The notes beneath the pieces were generated by a model that saw nothing but the letters and a program-made list of their open reading frames with translations, searched no databases and had not been told where the DNA came from. From JAHFLQ01 sp964432465 (lineage in GTDB: Bacteria > Patescibacteriota > Minisyncoccia > UBA6257 > WO2-44-18): a DNA stretch of 5,832 bases. Each line of letters starts with the position of its first letter. The first letter of the stretch is position 1. Location of the stretch: NCBI GenBank assembly GCA_964432465.1, contig CAYSNI010000053.1, positions 1 through 5,832 of the forward strand, read 5' to 3'. Positions 1 to 5,677 of this stretch are shown here, in pieces. The translations under genes were made by a program, and so were the position numbers.

Positions 1-285
1 AATTTTCCCACCGACCCTAAATCCGATCCAGTAATTTAACGCGTCACCGATAATTGCCGCCACGGAAAGCAGGATAAAAAGAATAATCGGATTAAAAAAT
101 CCTTTGGCCGCGAACGCGCCCGCGGCGAATAAGAGCGAATCTCCGGGTAGGAACGGCGCCAGCACCACGCCGGTTTCCAGAAATATTGTCAGGAAAAGAA
201 TTAGATACGAGAGCGTGCCGTACTGCTGTATAACCACACCCAGTGTTACGTCCAGATGAAGGAGCGCGTCAAAAATGGACCTCAT
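1..285 (-). CDS. DedA-family membrane protein, N-terminal 95 residues (cut by window edge)
   Basis: This reading frame was translated by hand; it is open from ATG 285-283 to the left edge with no stop, exactly 95 codons. The protein starts MRSIFDALLHLDVTLGVV. A hydrophobic stretch spans about residues 25-45, followed by FLPGDSLLFAAG (about 45-56), then a second hydrophobic stretch (about 64-80) and GDALNYWIGFRVG (about 80-92). The FLPGDS motif and the GD..NYWIG motif are hallmarks of the DedA/SNARE-associated (VTT) family, integral inner-membrane proteins linked in other bacteria to envelope homeostasis and, for some members, undecaprenyl-phosphate or phospholipid flipping. Family members are usually about 200 residues, so roughly half is missing outside the window. 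Its ATG shares one base with the galT stop (TAATG), so translation is probably coupled; no Shine-Dalgarno is visible. Family assignment is firm; the substrate is unknown. Confidence 0.92.
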   Translation of the reverse strand, partial: MRSIFDALLHLDVTLGVVIQQYGTLSYLILFLTIFLETGVVLAPFLPGDSLLFAAGAFAAKGFFNPIILFILLSVAAIIGDALNYWIGFRVGGKI

Positions 286-1289
286 TAGGTTGCACGTAAA
301 AGTTTCGCCGCTACGTCCGGGTCTACGTCATTAATCTCCACGCCCGTCCCAAGCTCAAAACTGGCGCGAATGTTCATTCTCGGAATGGCCTCAATATGCC
401 AGTGATAGTGCTTGTAGTTGTCCTTATTTTTAATCGGCGCGGTGTGCAGGAAAAAGTTGTAATCGGGATCGCCAAGTTTCTTTTCCATTTGACGAAGCGT
501 GAATTGCAAGGCCTCCACTGCCGCGGCGACATCAGCATCTAAAGCATTTTCAAAATATGGCTGATGCTGTTTGGGGAAAATTCTTATTTCATACGGACCA
601 CGCGATACGAACGGAGCGAAAGCAATCGCTTTATCATTTTCAAAAATTACTCTCGTCTTCTCTTTCTTCTCCCAATCAATCATTTCGCAATGCACACACT
701 GCTTTTTTTCTTTATAAAACCTAAGTGATCCTTCCAGCGAGTGATGCACGTCCGGCGGTACTACCGGCAAAGCAATCATCTGATAGTGCGGATGGTAGAT
801 GGAAGCGCCGGCGGCCGGACCCCAATTATGTAGAAAAAGGGCGTAGGCGATACAGGAATCGGCACCTAAAGTCAGATACCGATCACGGAATGCCTGGAAA
901 AGTTGATTCGCGTCTTCCGTCGAGAGCTTCGGGAAATTAGCCTGATGATCTCTCGTGATAATCACGTCGTGATGACCGTTTGCCTCCAACATGGCGAAAG
1001 GCCCGGAGGTATGCGATACGGCGCAAGCCTTTTGATGCCGCAAGGCCGGATATTTATTTTCCAGAACCTGCACGCGCCAGTTCTTTTTATCGGGATAAAT
1101 TAAAATCGGCTCCCGATTACCGGAAGCTTGCGGATTCTCGAAAGGGCAGGTACTTTTCGAAGCTTTTTTGCGCTTTGCCACTCCGGCTTTTTTAATCATA
1201 TTCGGCCGAGTACTCCGTCCTGGCGCAATAATAATCCAGTCTCCCGAGACTGGATCCTGACGTAACTCGGAACTAGATTTAAAGCTCAT
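285..1289 (-). CDS. galT: GalT-like hexose-1-phosphate nucleotidyltransferase (HIT superfamily)
   Basis: A 334-residue protein of the galactose-1-phosphate uridylyltransferase family, close to the usual 330-350. These enzymes swap a nucleotide between a UDP-sugar (or ADP-sugar) and a sugar-1-phosphate through a nucleotidyl-histidine intermediate in the cytoplasm. Visible motifs: ELRQDPVSGDWIIIAPGR near the N-terminus (8-25), CPFE (48-51), VLENKYPAL (75-83), GHHDVII (105-111), NWGPAAGASIYHPHYQ (155-170) and HYHWHIEAIPR in the C-terminal half (294-304). H168 in HPHYQ is the expected nucleophile and Q170 its partner; H166 is a likely metal ligand. The classical N-terminal CxxC zinc pair is reduced to CxxE (C48, E51), while a CVHC pair occurs at 198-201. 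The start ATG overlaps the mrdA stop in an ATGA. Substrate specificity (UDP-galactose, ADP-glucose or other) cannot be read from sequence, so galT names the family rather than a proven activity. No galK or galE is nearby. Confidence 0.88.
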   Translation of the reverse strand: MSFKSSSELRQDPVSGDWIIIAPGRSTRPNMIKKAGVAKRKKASKSTCPFENPQASGNREPILIYPDKKNWRVQVLENKYPALRHQKACAVSHTSGPFAMLEANGHHDVIITRDHQANFPKLSTEDANQLFQAFRDRYLTLGADSCIAYALFLHNWGPAAGASIYHPHYQMIALPVVPPDVHHSLEGSLRFYKEKKQCVHCEMIDWEKKEKTRVIFENDKAIAFAPFVSRGPYEIRIFPKQHQPYFENALDADVAAAVEALQFTLRQMEKKLGDPDYNFFLHTAPIKNKDNYKHYHWHIEAIPRMNIRASFELGTGVEINDVDPDVAAKLLRAT

Positions 1290-3106
1290 AAATTAGAAGT
1301 TTGTAATGATTTACCGTTACTGATCCTGTTCTCATAATACCAATTCAGGACGTCTTTTGCGATTGGAACGGCGTTCAGACTCCCTTCACGGGCGTTCTCA
1401 ATCAGCACCAATATCACGATTTCTGGATTTTCCGCGGGAGCGTATCCGACAAAAAAGGCGTTGGTTTTCGTATTATTGGAAACCTGGGAGCTTCCGGTCT
1501 TACCGGCAGAAGACACCGGCAGGGAAGAAAGAAGGTTGGCCGTGCCATACGATTTCGCCACCGCGTCTTTCATTCCCGCTTGAACCTCCTGAAGCTCCAA
1601 CTCCCAGTCGGAATAATCAAACAAAGTGACAACCGGTCCTCCGGCCACCATTTTCGGCTGATACACTCGACCGCCGTTCGCAATCGAGGCGGTGAAGTTA
1701 ATCAGCTGGATCGGACTCAACTGCAGATCGCCCTGGCCGATGCTGACGTTGTAGGTATCGCCGATGCGCCAAATCTGACCGGTACGCTTCTCCTTTTCCT
1801 CTGGCGCCGGCAAAAAACCGCTATTCTCACCGGGAAGATCAATACCTGTTTTCACTCCCAGTAAAAACTTTTGCCAATATTCCCGAAGCTTTCCAATACC
1901 CAAACCCTTCTGATCTTCAAAGCCGCCACCCACTTCATAAAAATAGACGTTGCTCGATTTCGCGAGCGCGGAACGGATATCCACCCAGCCCTGCGGGCGC
2001 CAATCTACAAAACGACTTGGTTTTTCCGGATCATACGGATTAGGAAGTTCGATATAGCCAATAGAAAGTATCTGCTTAAGAGGATCGATTACTTTCTCAT
2101 GCAGAGCCGCCAGCCCCACCAATGTTTTAATCGTCGAACCGGGAGTGTAGGCGCCGGAAATTGCTCGATTAAAGAGCGGCTGACTAGAAGAATTAAGGTA
2201 TTTCGCGACTTTGTTGTTATCAAAGCTTGGCAAGCTGATCAAAGAGAGTACCTCACCGGTGCGAGGATCCATCGCCAGTCCAACCCCCGTTTCTCGGCCC
2301 AGATTCGCTAATCCCTGCCTCAAACGATTATAAAAATAGCGTTGCAGATCCGCATCGATTGATGACACCAGCTGATTGCCCGATTTCGGTAACGAATCAA
2401 CTTTCTTGTCGATCGTCTTTCCGGTCGCATCACGATAAACTAGTAACTTCCCATCGGTACCACGCAGGTATTCATTGTACTGCAGTTCCAATCCCGCCTT
2501 GCCGCCCAGTGTATTCGCTTTATCCGTAGAACCGATATATCCGATTATATGACTAAAAATCGCGCCATCCGGATAATTTCTAATATAGTCATCCGTAATC
2601 TGCAGATACGGGGCGTTAAGGTCTTTGATCCGAATTGCCTGCGCCGCCGTGATATTTCTCGCCACCGCGACCGAACCGCTACGCTCGAGATCAGCCGCCG
2701 AAATTGCTTCTCTGATTCCCGCCGCGTCGATCGAAAGAATCTCCGAAAGAGCATCGGACAAATCATCAATCTGCTCCGGGGTTTTTAAAACCTCCGCCAC
2801 GTTCAGAAAAACGCTGAAGGCGCTTTTATTTTCCACCAACGGATTACCAAAACGATCCACGATCACCCCACGAGGCGCCGGCAGAGCCACTTCCTTACCC
2901 GCGTTCGCGTTAGCTCGGTTCGTGTAGAAAGTACCCCTGACGATATTCAAAAAACCAACCCGACCTAAGGCCAGCGCGCTGAATGCGACGATCACTATTA
3001 CTACTAATAAAAATGTTTGTCGAGAAAGCGGCAACTCTAAATACTCTGATTCGGATTGCCGATCATTAAAGACTAGGTCCTCAACATTGAGCTCGTTTTT
3101 AGCCAT
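1286..3106 (-). CDS. mrdA: Penicillin-binding protein 2, elongasome peptidoglycan transpeptidase
   Basis: A 606-residue class B penicillin-binding protein, the monofunctional DD-transpeptidase that crosslinks new side-wall peptidoglycan in the rod-elongation complex. Architecture: short cytoplasmic N-terminus (about 1-28), a single membrane anchor (about 31-50), the PBP dimerisation domain beginning with ALPAPRGVIVDRFGNPL (74-90), and a transpeptidase domain from about 270. All three active-site motifs are intact: STIK with catalytic S324 and K327, SSN (384-386) and KTG (536-538, as KTGSSQ). Residues TPG just before the serine and SIGQGDLQLSPIQ (455-467) are also typical. Length matches PBP2 of other bacteria (about 600-630). 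The ATG start lies inside the end of mreD (34-base overlap); no other in-frame Met occurs before residue 279, so a shorter product would need a GTG or TTG start. Position after mreBCD, rather than near ftsW/ftsZ, supports PBP2 over the division enzyme PBP3. rodA is not adjacent in this window. Confidence 0.96.
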   Translation of the reverse strand: MAKNELNVEDLVFNDRQSESEYLELPLSRQTFLLVVIVIVAFSALALGRVGFLNIVRGTFYTNRANANAGKEVALPAPRGVIVDRFGNPLVENKSAFSVFLNVAEVLKTPEQIDDLSDALSEILSIDAAGIREAISAADLERSGSVAVARNITAAQAIRIKDLNAPYLQITDDYIRNYPDGAIFSHIIGYIGSTDKANTLGGKAGLELQYNEYLRGTDGKLLVYRDATGKTIDKKVDSLPKSGNQLVSSIDADLQRYFYNRLRQGLANLGRETGVGLAMDPRTGEVLSLISLPSFDNNKVAKYLNSSSQPLFNRAISGAYTPGSTIKTLVGLAALHEKVIDPLKQILSIGYIELPNPYDPEKPSRFVDWRPQGWVDIRSALAKSSNVYFYEVGGGFEDQKGLGIGKLREYWQKFLLGVKTGIDLPGENSGFLPAPEEKEKRTGQIWRIGDTYNVSIGQGDLQLSPIQLINFTASIANGGRVYQPKMVAGGPVVTLFDYSDWELELQEVQAGMKDAVAKSYGTANLLSSLPVSSAGKTGSSQVSNNTKTNAFFVGYAPAENPEIVILVLIENAREGSLNAVPIAKDVLNWYYENRISNGKSLQTSNL

Positions 3107-3540
3107 AATTCAAAAGTCTTAAATAAAACAATAGCTATAACCAAATTGTAGATTAATTCTATGCCAAGCTGGCCCAAATTAGAAATGAGATATGACGGCG
3201 TGGTCAATGCGTAAAAAAGAACAGTAAAGACACTGACCAAAAATACATTATTCACGATCGGCTGCGTGTGCCACCGAGCTGCTACCCAAGCCGAGGTCAT
3301 GCCGAGCAAAATAAAAACAAGAATTTCCGGTGAGAAAAATCCCCGCACTTTTAAAAGGATCGCCGCGACCGCAATAAAGAACGCGTACAGCCAGGCGTCT
3401 TCCACAAAAAAAGCTAACACAATCAGCACCACCAGTAACAAATTCGGCTTGACTCCACCGATAAGAAGAAGATTCGTGCTCTGTAAAATTCCCAAGACCA
3501 CGATCAGGAATAAAATAATGACGACCTTAATCGCCCTCAT
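3073..3540 (-). CDS. mreD: Rod shape-determining membrane protein MreD
   Basis: A 155-residue, almost wholly hydrophobic protein with about five or six predicted membrane segments (roughly 5-25, 33-47, 50-64, 71-88, 97-114 and 124-146). Size and topology fit MreD (usually about 160-180 residues), the inner-membrane partner of MreC in the elongasome. The segment GGVKPNLLLVVLIVLAFFVED (around 28-48) resembles the conserved glycine-proline-aspartate/asparagine region near the start of MreD's second helix; most of the protein is poorly conserved, as is normal for the family. The strongest argument is position: directly between mreC and mrdA, as in many bacteria. The start ATG shares one base with the mreC stop (TGATG), indicating coupled translation. 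Its 3' end overlaps mrdA by 34 bases. Some doubt remains because small hydrophobic proteins are hard to assign from motifs alone. Confidence 0.86.
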   Translation of the reverse strand: MRAIKVVIILFLIVVLGILQSTNLLLIGGVKPNLLLVVLIVLAFFVEDAWLYAFFIAVAAILLKVRGFFSPEILVFILLGMTSAWVAARWHTQPIVNNVFLVSVFTVLFYALTTPSYLISNLGQLGIELIYNLVIAIVLFKTFELWLKTSSMLRT

Positions 3541-4142
3541 CAGCGCGTGATCACCGCTACTTCTTTAAGATCGTTCTCCTGGTAAGGCATCGCCAGTCGC
3601 CCCTCTTGGAAAGAAACTTCACGCGCCTCCTGAACGCCGGTGATGGTGCCGATCTTCATGCCGAAAGGGAAATCACGGCTAGCGGAGACGACTTCGTCCC
3701 CCTCCAGTACGATTGATTTCCGGTCAATCATCGTTAGAAGCGGTTGCTGACCGCTAATCAAGAGCGCATCCACTCGCTGCTGCCCGATCCTAACGGAAAG
3801 CTGCCAATTTTTGTCGAAAATTGTACGCACGTTACTGTGATTTTCAAACACCTCAGTCACCTGACCTAAAAGATAGTTACCATCCGTGGTCACTACCATG
3901 CCCACCTTCACGCCATCCTCGGATCCGGCGGCGATGGTCAAGATACTGTGATTATTGAAAGGATACGTTGAATACACCTGGGCGATAAGCGCTGAGCGGC
4001 CGTTTTGTGTTACTGCGACCGGTTCGTCCAAGCTATTTAAAGTAAGCAATGCGGTCAGGTTAGTTTTCACGGGCGTCACCACATTATGAAAAATTATGAT
4101 GCCAAAGATTGTGATTAAAGTAAGAAGCCAGCTGTAACGCAT
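3540..4142 (-). CDS. mreC: Rod shape-determining protein MreC, short form
   Basis: A 200-residue protein with one N-terminal membrane helix (about 4-22) and the rest predicted outside the cytoplasm. The recognisable MreC beta-domain signature is LTIAAGSEDGVKVGMVV (68-84) followed by DGNYLLGQVTEVFENHSNVRTIFD (87-110), matching the family pattern of a glycine-rich turn, a gm-V--dG stretch and GkV-ev. A second half with VLEGDEVVSAS, FPFGMKIGTI (about 145-166) matches the second beta barrel. MreC links cytoplasmic MreB to PBP2 and regulates it. The protein is shorter than usual (commonly 270-370): only about 45 residues separate the membrane helix from the beta domain, and the usual coiled coil is not evident there. 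It starts 15 bases after the mreB stop and ends overlapping mreD. An upstream start is excluded because the space to mreB is only 15 bases, so the short N-terminal part is real for this reading. Confidence 0.92.
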   Translation of the reverse strand: MRYSWLLTLITIFGIIIFHNVVTPVKTNLTALLTLNSLDEPVAVTQNGRSALIAQVYSTYPFNNHSILTIAAGSEDGVKVGMVVTTDGNYLLGQVTEVFENHSNVRTIFDKNWQLSVRIGQQRVDALLISGQQPLLTMIDRKSIVLEGDEVVSASRDFPFGMKIGTITGVQEAREVSFQEGRLAMPYQENDLKEVAVITR

Positions 4143-4157
4143 CGTTTTTTAAAAATA

Positions 4158-5207
4158 CTAGATACGAATGTCCCTTGGAGTAAGAGGATTATCCAAAATT
4201 GGTTGATATTTTGCCAGATTTTCAACAGCTATTCCGGTGCCGCGCGCTACGCAGGTCAGTGGATCATCGACAATAGTCATCGCCACCCCAAGCTCCCGCG
4301 CCAATAAAGCATCCATTCCTTTAAGCAAACTTCCGCCACCGCACATGTGCACTCCCCGTTTTAAAATATCACCGGCTAGCTCCGGAGGAGAAACTTCGAT
4401 TACTTCCTTCACCGCCTCCACAATCGACTTCAGCGACTTACCAATCGCGGCGCGAATGTGGGTATCCCGAACAGTCGCTTCTCGTGGCAAACCAGTCACT
4501 AAATCACGGCCACGGATCGTCATTTCCATTTTTTCATTTAGCGGTAAGGCCGACCCGATATGAATCTTTAACTCTTCAGAAGTTGGCTCGCCAACCGCCA
4601 ATTTAAACTCGTCCCGTACAAATCGCATAATATCGTCATTCAGTCGATCGCCGGCTACCTTCAGACTTTTAGAAATAACCGTGCCACCCATAGAAATAAT
4701 AGCGATCTCGGTCGTACCGCCGCCAATATCGATAATCATATTCGCCGTCGGCTCATCAATTGGCAGACGCGCGCCCAGCGCCGCCGCGAGCGGCTCCTCA
4801 ATGACAAAAGCTTTCGAAACACCGGCGCCTACTACCGCGTCTTCCACGGATTTTCTTTCCACCTCGGTCAGGTTACTCGGCACGCCGATCACGGCTTTTT
4901 GGAAACTATAGAAAAGCTTCGTACCACCAAGCTTTCGGAGAAAATGGCGGAGCATTTCCTGCGTCATATCAAAATCAGAAATCACGCCATTCACTAACGG
5001 ACGAATGACATTGATGTGCTGGGGCGTGCGGCCAATCATCTTCTTCGCCTCTTCGCCAATCGCCAAAATCTGGTTAGTTTTCGCGTTCACCGCCGCGATC
5101 GACGGCTCGTTGGTCACGATACCTCGACCAGCAAGATATACCAGCGAATTCGCCGTGCCTAAATCAATACCGATATTTTTAGAAAAAATTGCGAGTGGAG
5201 AACGCAT
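4158..5207 (-). CDS. mreB: Actin-like rod shape-determining protein MreB
   Basis: A 349-residue protein of standard MreB length (about 330-350). MreB is a bacterial actin that polymerises on ATP into membrane-bound filaments steering lateral wall synthesis. Motifs in order: phosphate-1 loop IGIDLGTANSLVY (12-24), GIVTNEPSIAAV (29-40), GRTPQHINVIRPLVNGVISDF (about 59-79), VIEEPLAAALGA (135-146), phosphate-2 loop IIDIGGGTTEIA (158-169) and the adenosine motif MCGGGSLLKGMD (288-299). All nucleotide-binding glycines and aspartates are present, so an active ATPase is expected. The short N-terminal stretch MRSPLAIFSKN could serve as the membrane-binding end. It is the first gene of the operon, with a TATAAT box just upstream, so it probably carries the main promoter for all six genes. 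The ATG at 5207-5205 is the only start that preserves the family's usual N-terminus. Confidence 0.98.
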   Translation of the reverse strand: MRSPLAIFSKNIGIDLGTANSLVYLAGRGIVTNEPSIAAVNAKTNQILAIGEEAKKMIGRTPQHINVIRPLVNGVISDFDMTQEMLRHFLRKLGGTKLFYSFQKAVIGVPSNLTEVERKSVEDAVVGAGVSKAFVIEEPLAAALGARLPIDEPTANMIIDIGGGTTEIAIISMGGTVISKSLKVAGDRLNDDIMRFVRDEFKLAVGEPTSEELKIHIGSALPLNEKMEMTIRGRDLVTGLPREATVRDTHIRAAIGKSLKSIVEAVKEVIEVSPPELAGDILKRGVHMCGGGSLLKGMDALLARELGVAMTIVDDPLTCVARGTGIAVENLAKYQPILDNPLTPRDIRI

Positions 5208-5224
5208 AAAAAAGAATTGCCTTC

Positions 5225-5252
5225 ATTATAGAGGACTGAAAAAATTTAGCAA
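5225..5252 (-). promoter_or_regulatory. Putative sigma70-type promoter for the mreB operon
   Basis: On the minus strand a perfect TATAAT lies at 5230-5225, with TTGCTA (4 of 6 matches to TTGACA) at 5252-5247 and a 16-base spacer that includes a T-run. Transcription would start near 5218, leaving a leader of only about 11 bases before the mreB ATG. A GAAGG at 5224-5220 could be a ribosome site, but 12 bases from the ATG and probably at or before the transcription start, so the message may be near-leaderless. The assignment rests on box match and position only. Confidence 0.6.
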
Positions 5253-5253
5253 C

Positions 5254-5270
5254 TGACAACCTTGTTGTCA
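5254..5270. repeat. Short inverted repeat TGACAAC-CTT-GTTGTCA
   Basis: Seven-base perfect arms (5254-5260 and 5264-5270) separated by CTT. It sits immediately upstream of the proposed mreB -35 box and its right arm merges into the left palindromic element. It could be an operator-like site or simply the junction between the original flank and the inserted repeat; the sequence does not decide. Confidence 0.5.
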
Positions 5271-5294
5271 TTCCGGGCTTGACCCGGAATCCAG
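5266..5294 (+). repeat. Palindromic repeat, left copy
   Basis: The hairpin is ATTCCGGG (5270-5277), loop CTTGA, then CCCGGAAT (5283-5290), a perfect 8-bp stem. It is flanked by TGTC on the left and CCAG on the right. This is a form of the widespread intergenic repeat reading roughly GTCATTCC...GGAATCCAG. It lies about 14 bases beyond the proposed mreB -35 box. Confidence 0.85.
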
Positions 5295-5313
5295 CGGTTC
5301 GTATCATCATCAC

Positions 5314-5429
5314 ATGAAATCGTACTATGTTTACATTTTGGCGAATAAAAGAAATGGCACAGAAAATGGAAGCTGAATTTGATTGAGGAAAATAATCCTG
5401 ACTGGAAAGATCTTTATTGCGAATTGTAA
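5314..5429 (+). pseudogene. GIY-YIG endonuclease (YhbQ/UPF0213-like) with internal deletion
   Basis: From ATG 5314 the frame reads MKSYYVYILANKRNGT (16 residues), a clear match to the start of small single-domain GIY-YIG proteins, where the family continues LYIG. Here it instead runs into TGA at 5374-5376 after 20 codons. In another frame, from about 5364 to TAA 5427-5429, the sequence reads KWKLNLIEE then NNPDWKDLYCEL, which matches the usual C-terminal end (family pattern W....LI...NP.W.DL). The family is typically about 80-95 residues, so about 45-55 residues are missing between these ends, including the YIG half of the motif and the catalytic Arg and Glu. The two parts are out of frame, so the deletion is not a multiple of three and the gene cannot make a nuclease. 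Identification is from remembered family consensus, without a search. It is transcribed away from mreB and lies between inverted palindromes. Confidence 0.85.
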
Positions 5430-5433
5430 CGCT

Positions 5434-5461
5434 CTGGATTCCCGCCTTCGCGGGAACGACA
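5434..5461 (-). repeat. Palindromic repeat, right copy (inverted)
   Basis: The hairpin is TTCCCGC (5439-5445), loop CTTC, then GCGGGAA (5450-5456), a perfect 7-bp stem. Read on the minus strand it begins TGTCGTTCC and ends GGAATCCAG, i.e. the same ends as the left copy with a different core. It begins five bases after the GIY-YIG stop codon, so it could formerly have served as that gene's 3' hairpin. Confidence 0.85.
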
Positions 5462-5611
5462 GCGACAAAGAAAAGCCCCGCCGCCGTGCCGTTCGAAGAT
5501 ATAATGAACGGACCTATCCATAGCGGTTGCGCATGTTCCCGAGAAGCGATATGACCTCGTTATTGTTTATAGAGAAAAACCCCCACAAAAAGTTTCCTTT
5601 CCTATATTTTT
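5462..5611. other. Intergenic stretch with no recognised feature
   Basis: No supported gene was found in this part of the 625-base gap. A TATAAT occurs at 5500-5505 on the plus strand inside a small stem (CCGTTC 5489-5494 with GAACGG 5506-5511), but no -35 box or downstream gene accompanies it. Short open frames on either strand lack a recognisable product. Confidence 0.6.
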
Positions 5612-5655
5612 AAAAAAGAATTAAAAATGCCCTGTGTACGCTAGCGTACACAGGG
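5612..5655 (-). terminator. Probable rho-independent terminator built on a perfect 26-bp palindrome
   Basis: Positions 5630-5655 are a perfect palindrome (each arm 13 bases, left arm CCCTGTGTACGCT). Read on the minus strand it is followed by CATTTTTAATTCTTTTTT (5629-5612), i.e. a stem with a T-run as in an intrinsic terminator. No T-run follows on the plus strand, so the direction is minus: it would end transcription coming from beyond the right edge of the window. The lack of a loop between the arms means the RNA hairpin would lose the central 4 bases to a CTAG loop, leaving an 11-bp stem. Confidence 0.65.
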
Positions 5656-5677
5656 TACCAAGTGACCGAGGGTCTAG

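Larger units (their letters stand above)
5266..5461 (+). mobile_element. MITE-like element: GIY-YIG remnant between inverted palindromic repeats
   Basis: The two palindromic repeats (5266-5294 and 5434-5461) are inverted copies of one family: both read TGTC(A/G)TTCC at the outer end and GGAATCCAG at the inner end, with different GC-rich cores. Between them is a broken GIY-YIG nuclease gene and almost nothing else (20 bases on the left, 4 on the right). The whole unit is about 196 bp. The arrangement resembles an internally deleted, non-autonomous derivative of a larger unit in which an intact GIY-YIG gene lies between the palindromes. Mobility is inferred; no convincing target-site duplication is visible. 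Confidence 0.55.

Noticed and set aside
1871..2311. 146-residue plus-strand open frame opposite mrdA
   Set aside because: It lies wholly antisense to the well-supported PBP2 transpeptidase domain and shows no recognisable family features.
5005..5256. 83-residue plus-strand open frame overlapping the start of mreB
   Set aside because: Antisense shadow of mreB motifs; its composition follows from the mreB codons.
5255..5468. GACAA at 5255-5259 and 5464-5468 as a target-site duplication of the element
   Set aside because: Five bases, not directly against the repeat ends, and easily due to chance.
5500..5505. Plus-strand TATAAT as a promoter
   Set aside because: No -35 box at proper spacing and no downstream plus-strand gene in the window.
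5383..5520. Open frame from TTG 5383 to TAG 5518-5520, ending RRAVRRYNERTYP
   Set aside because: It runs through the GIY-YIG remnant and palindrome in another frame, has no ATG, and resembles no known family.
5413..5520. Minus-strand frame starting MDRSVHYIFERHGGG
   Set aside because: 35 codons, a third of them from the palindromic repeat (SREGGNP is the repeat's translation); no ribosome site or family match.
5462..5629. tRNA or other structured RNA (prompted by GTTCGAA at 5491-5497)
   Set aside because: No acceptor stem, anticodon arm or D arm could be fitted around it.
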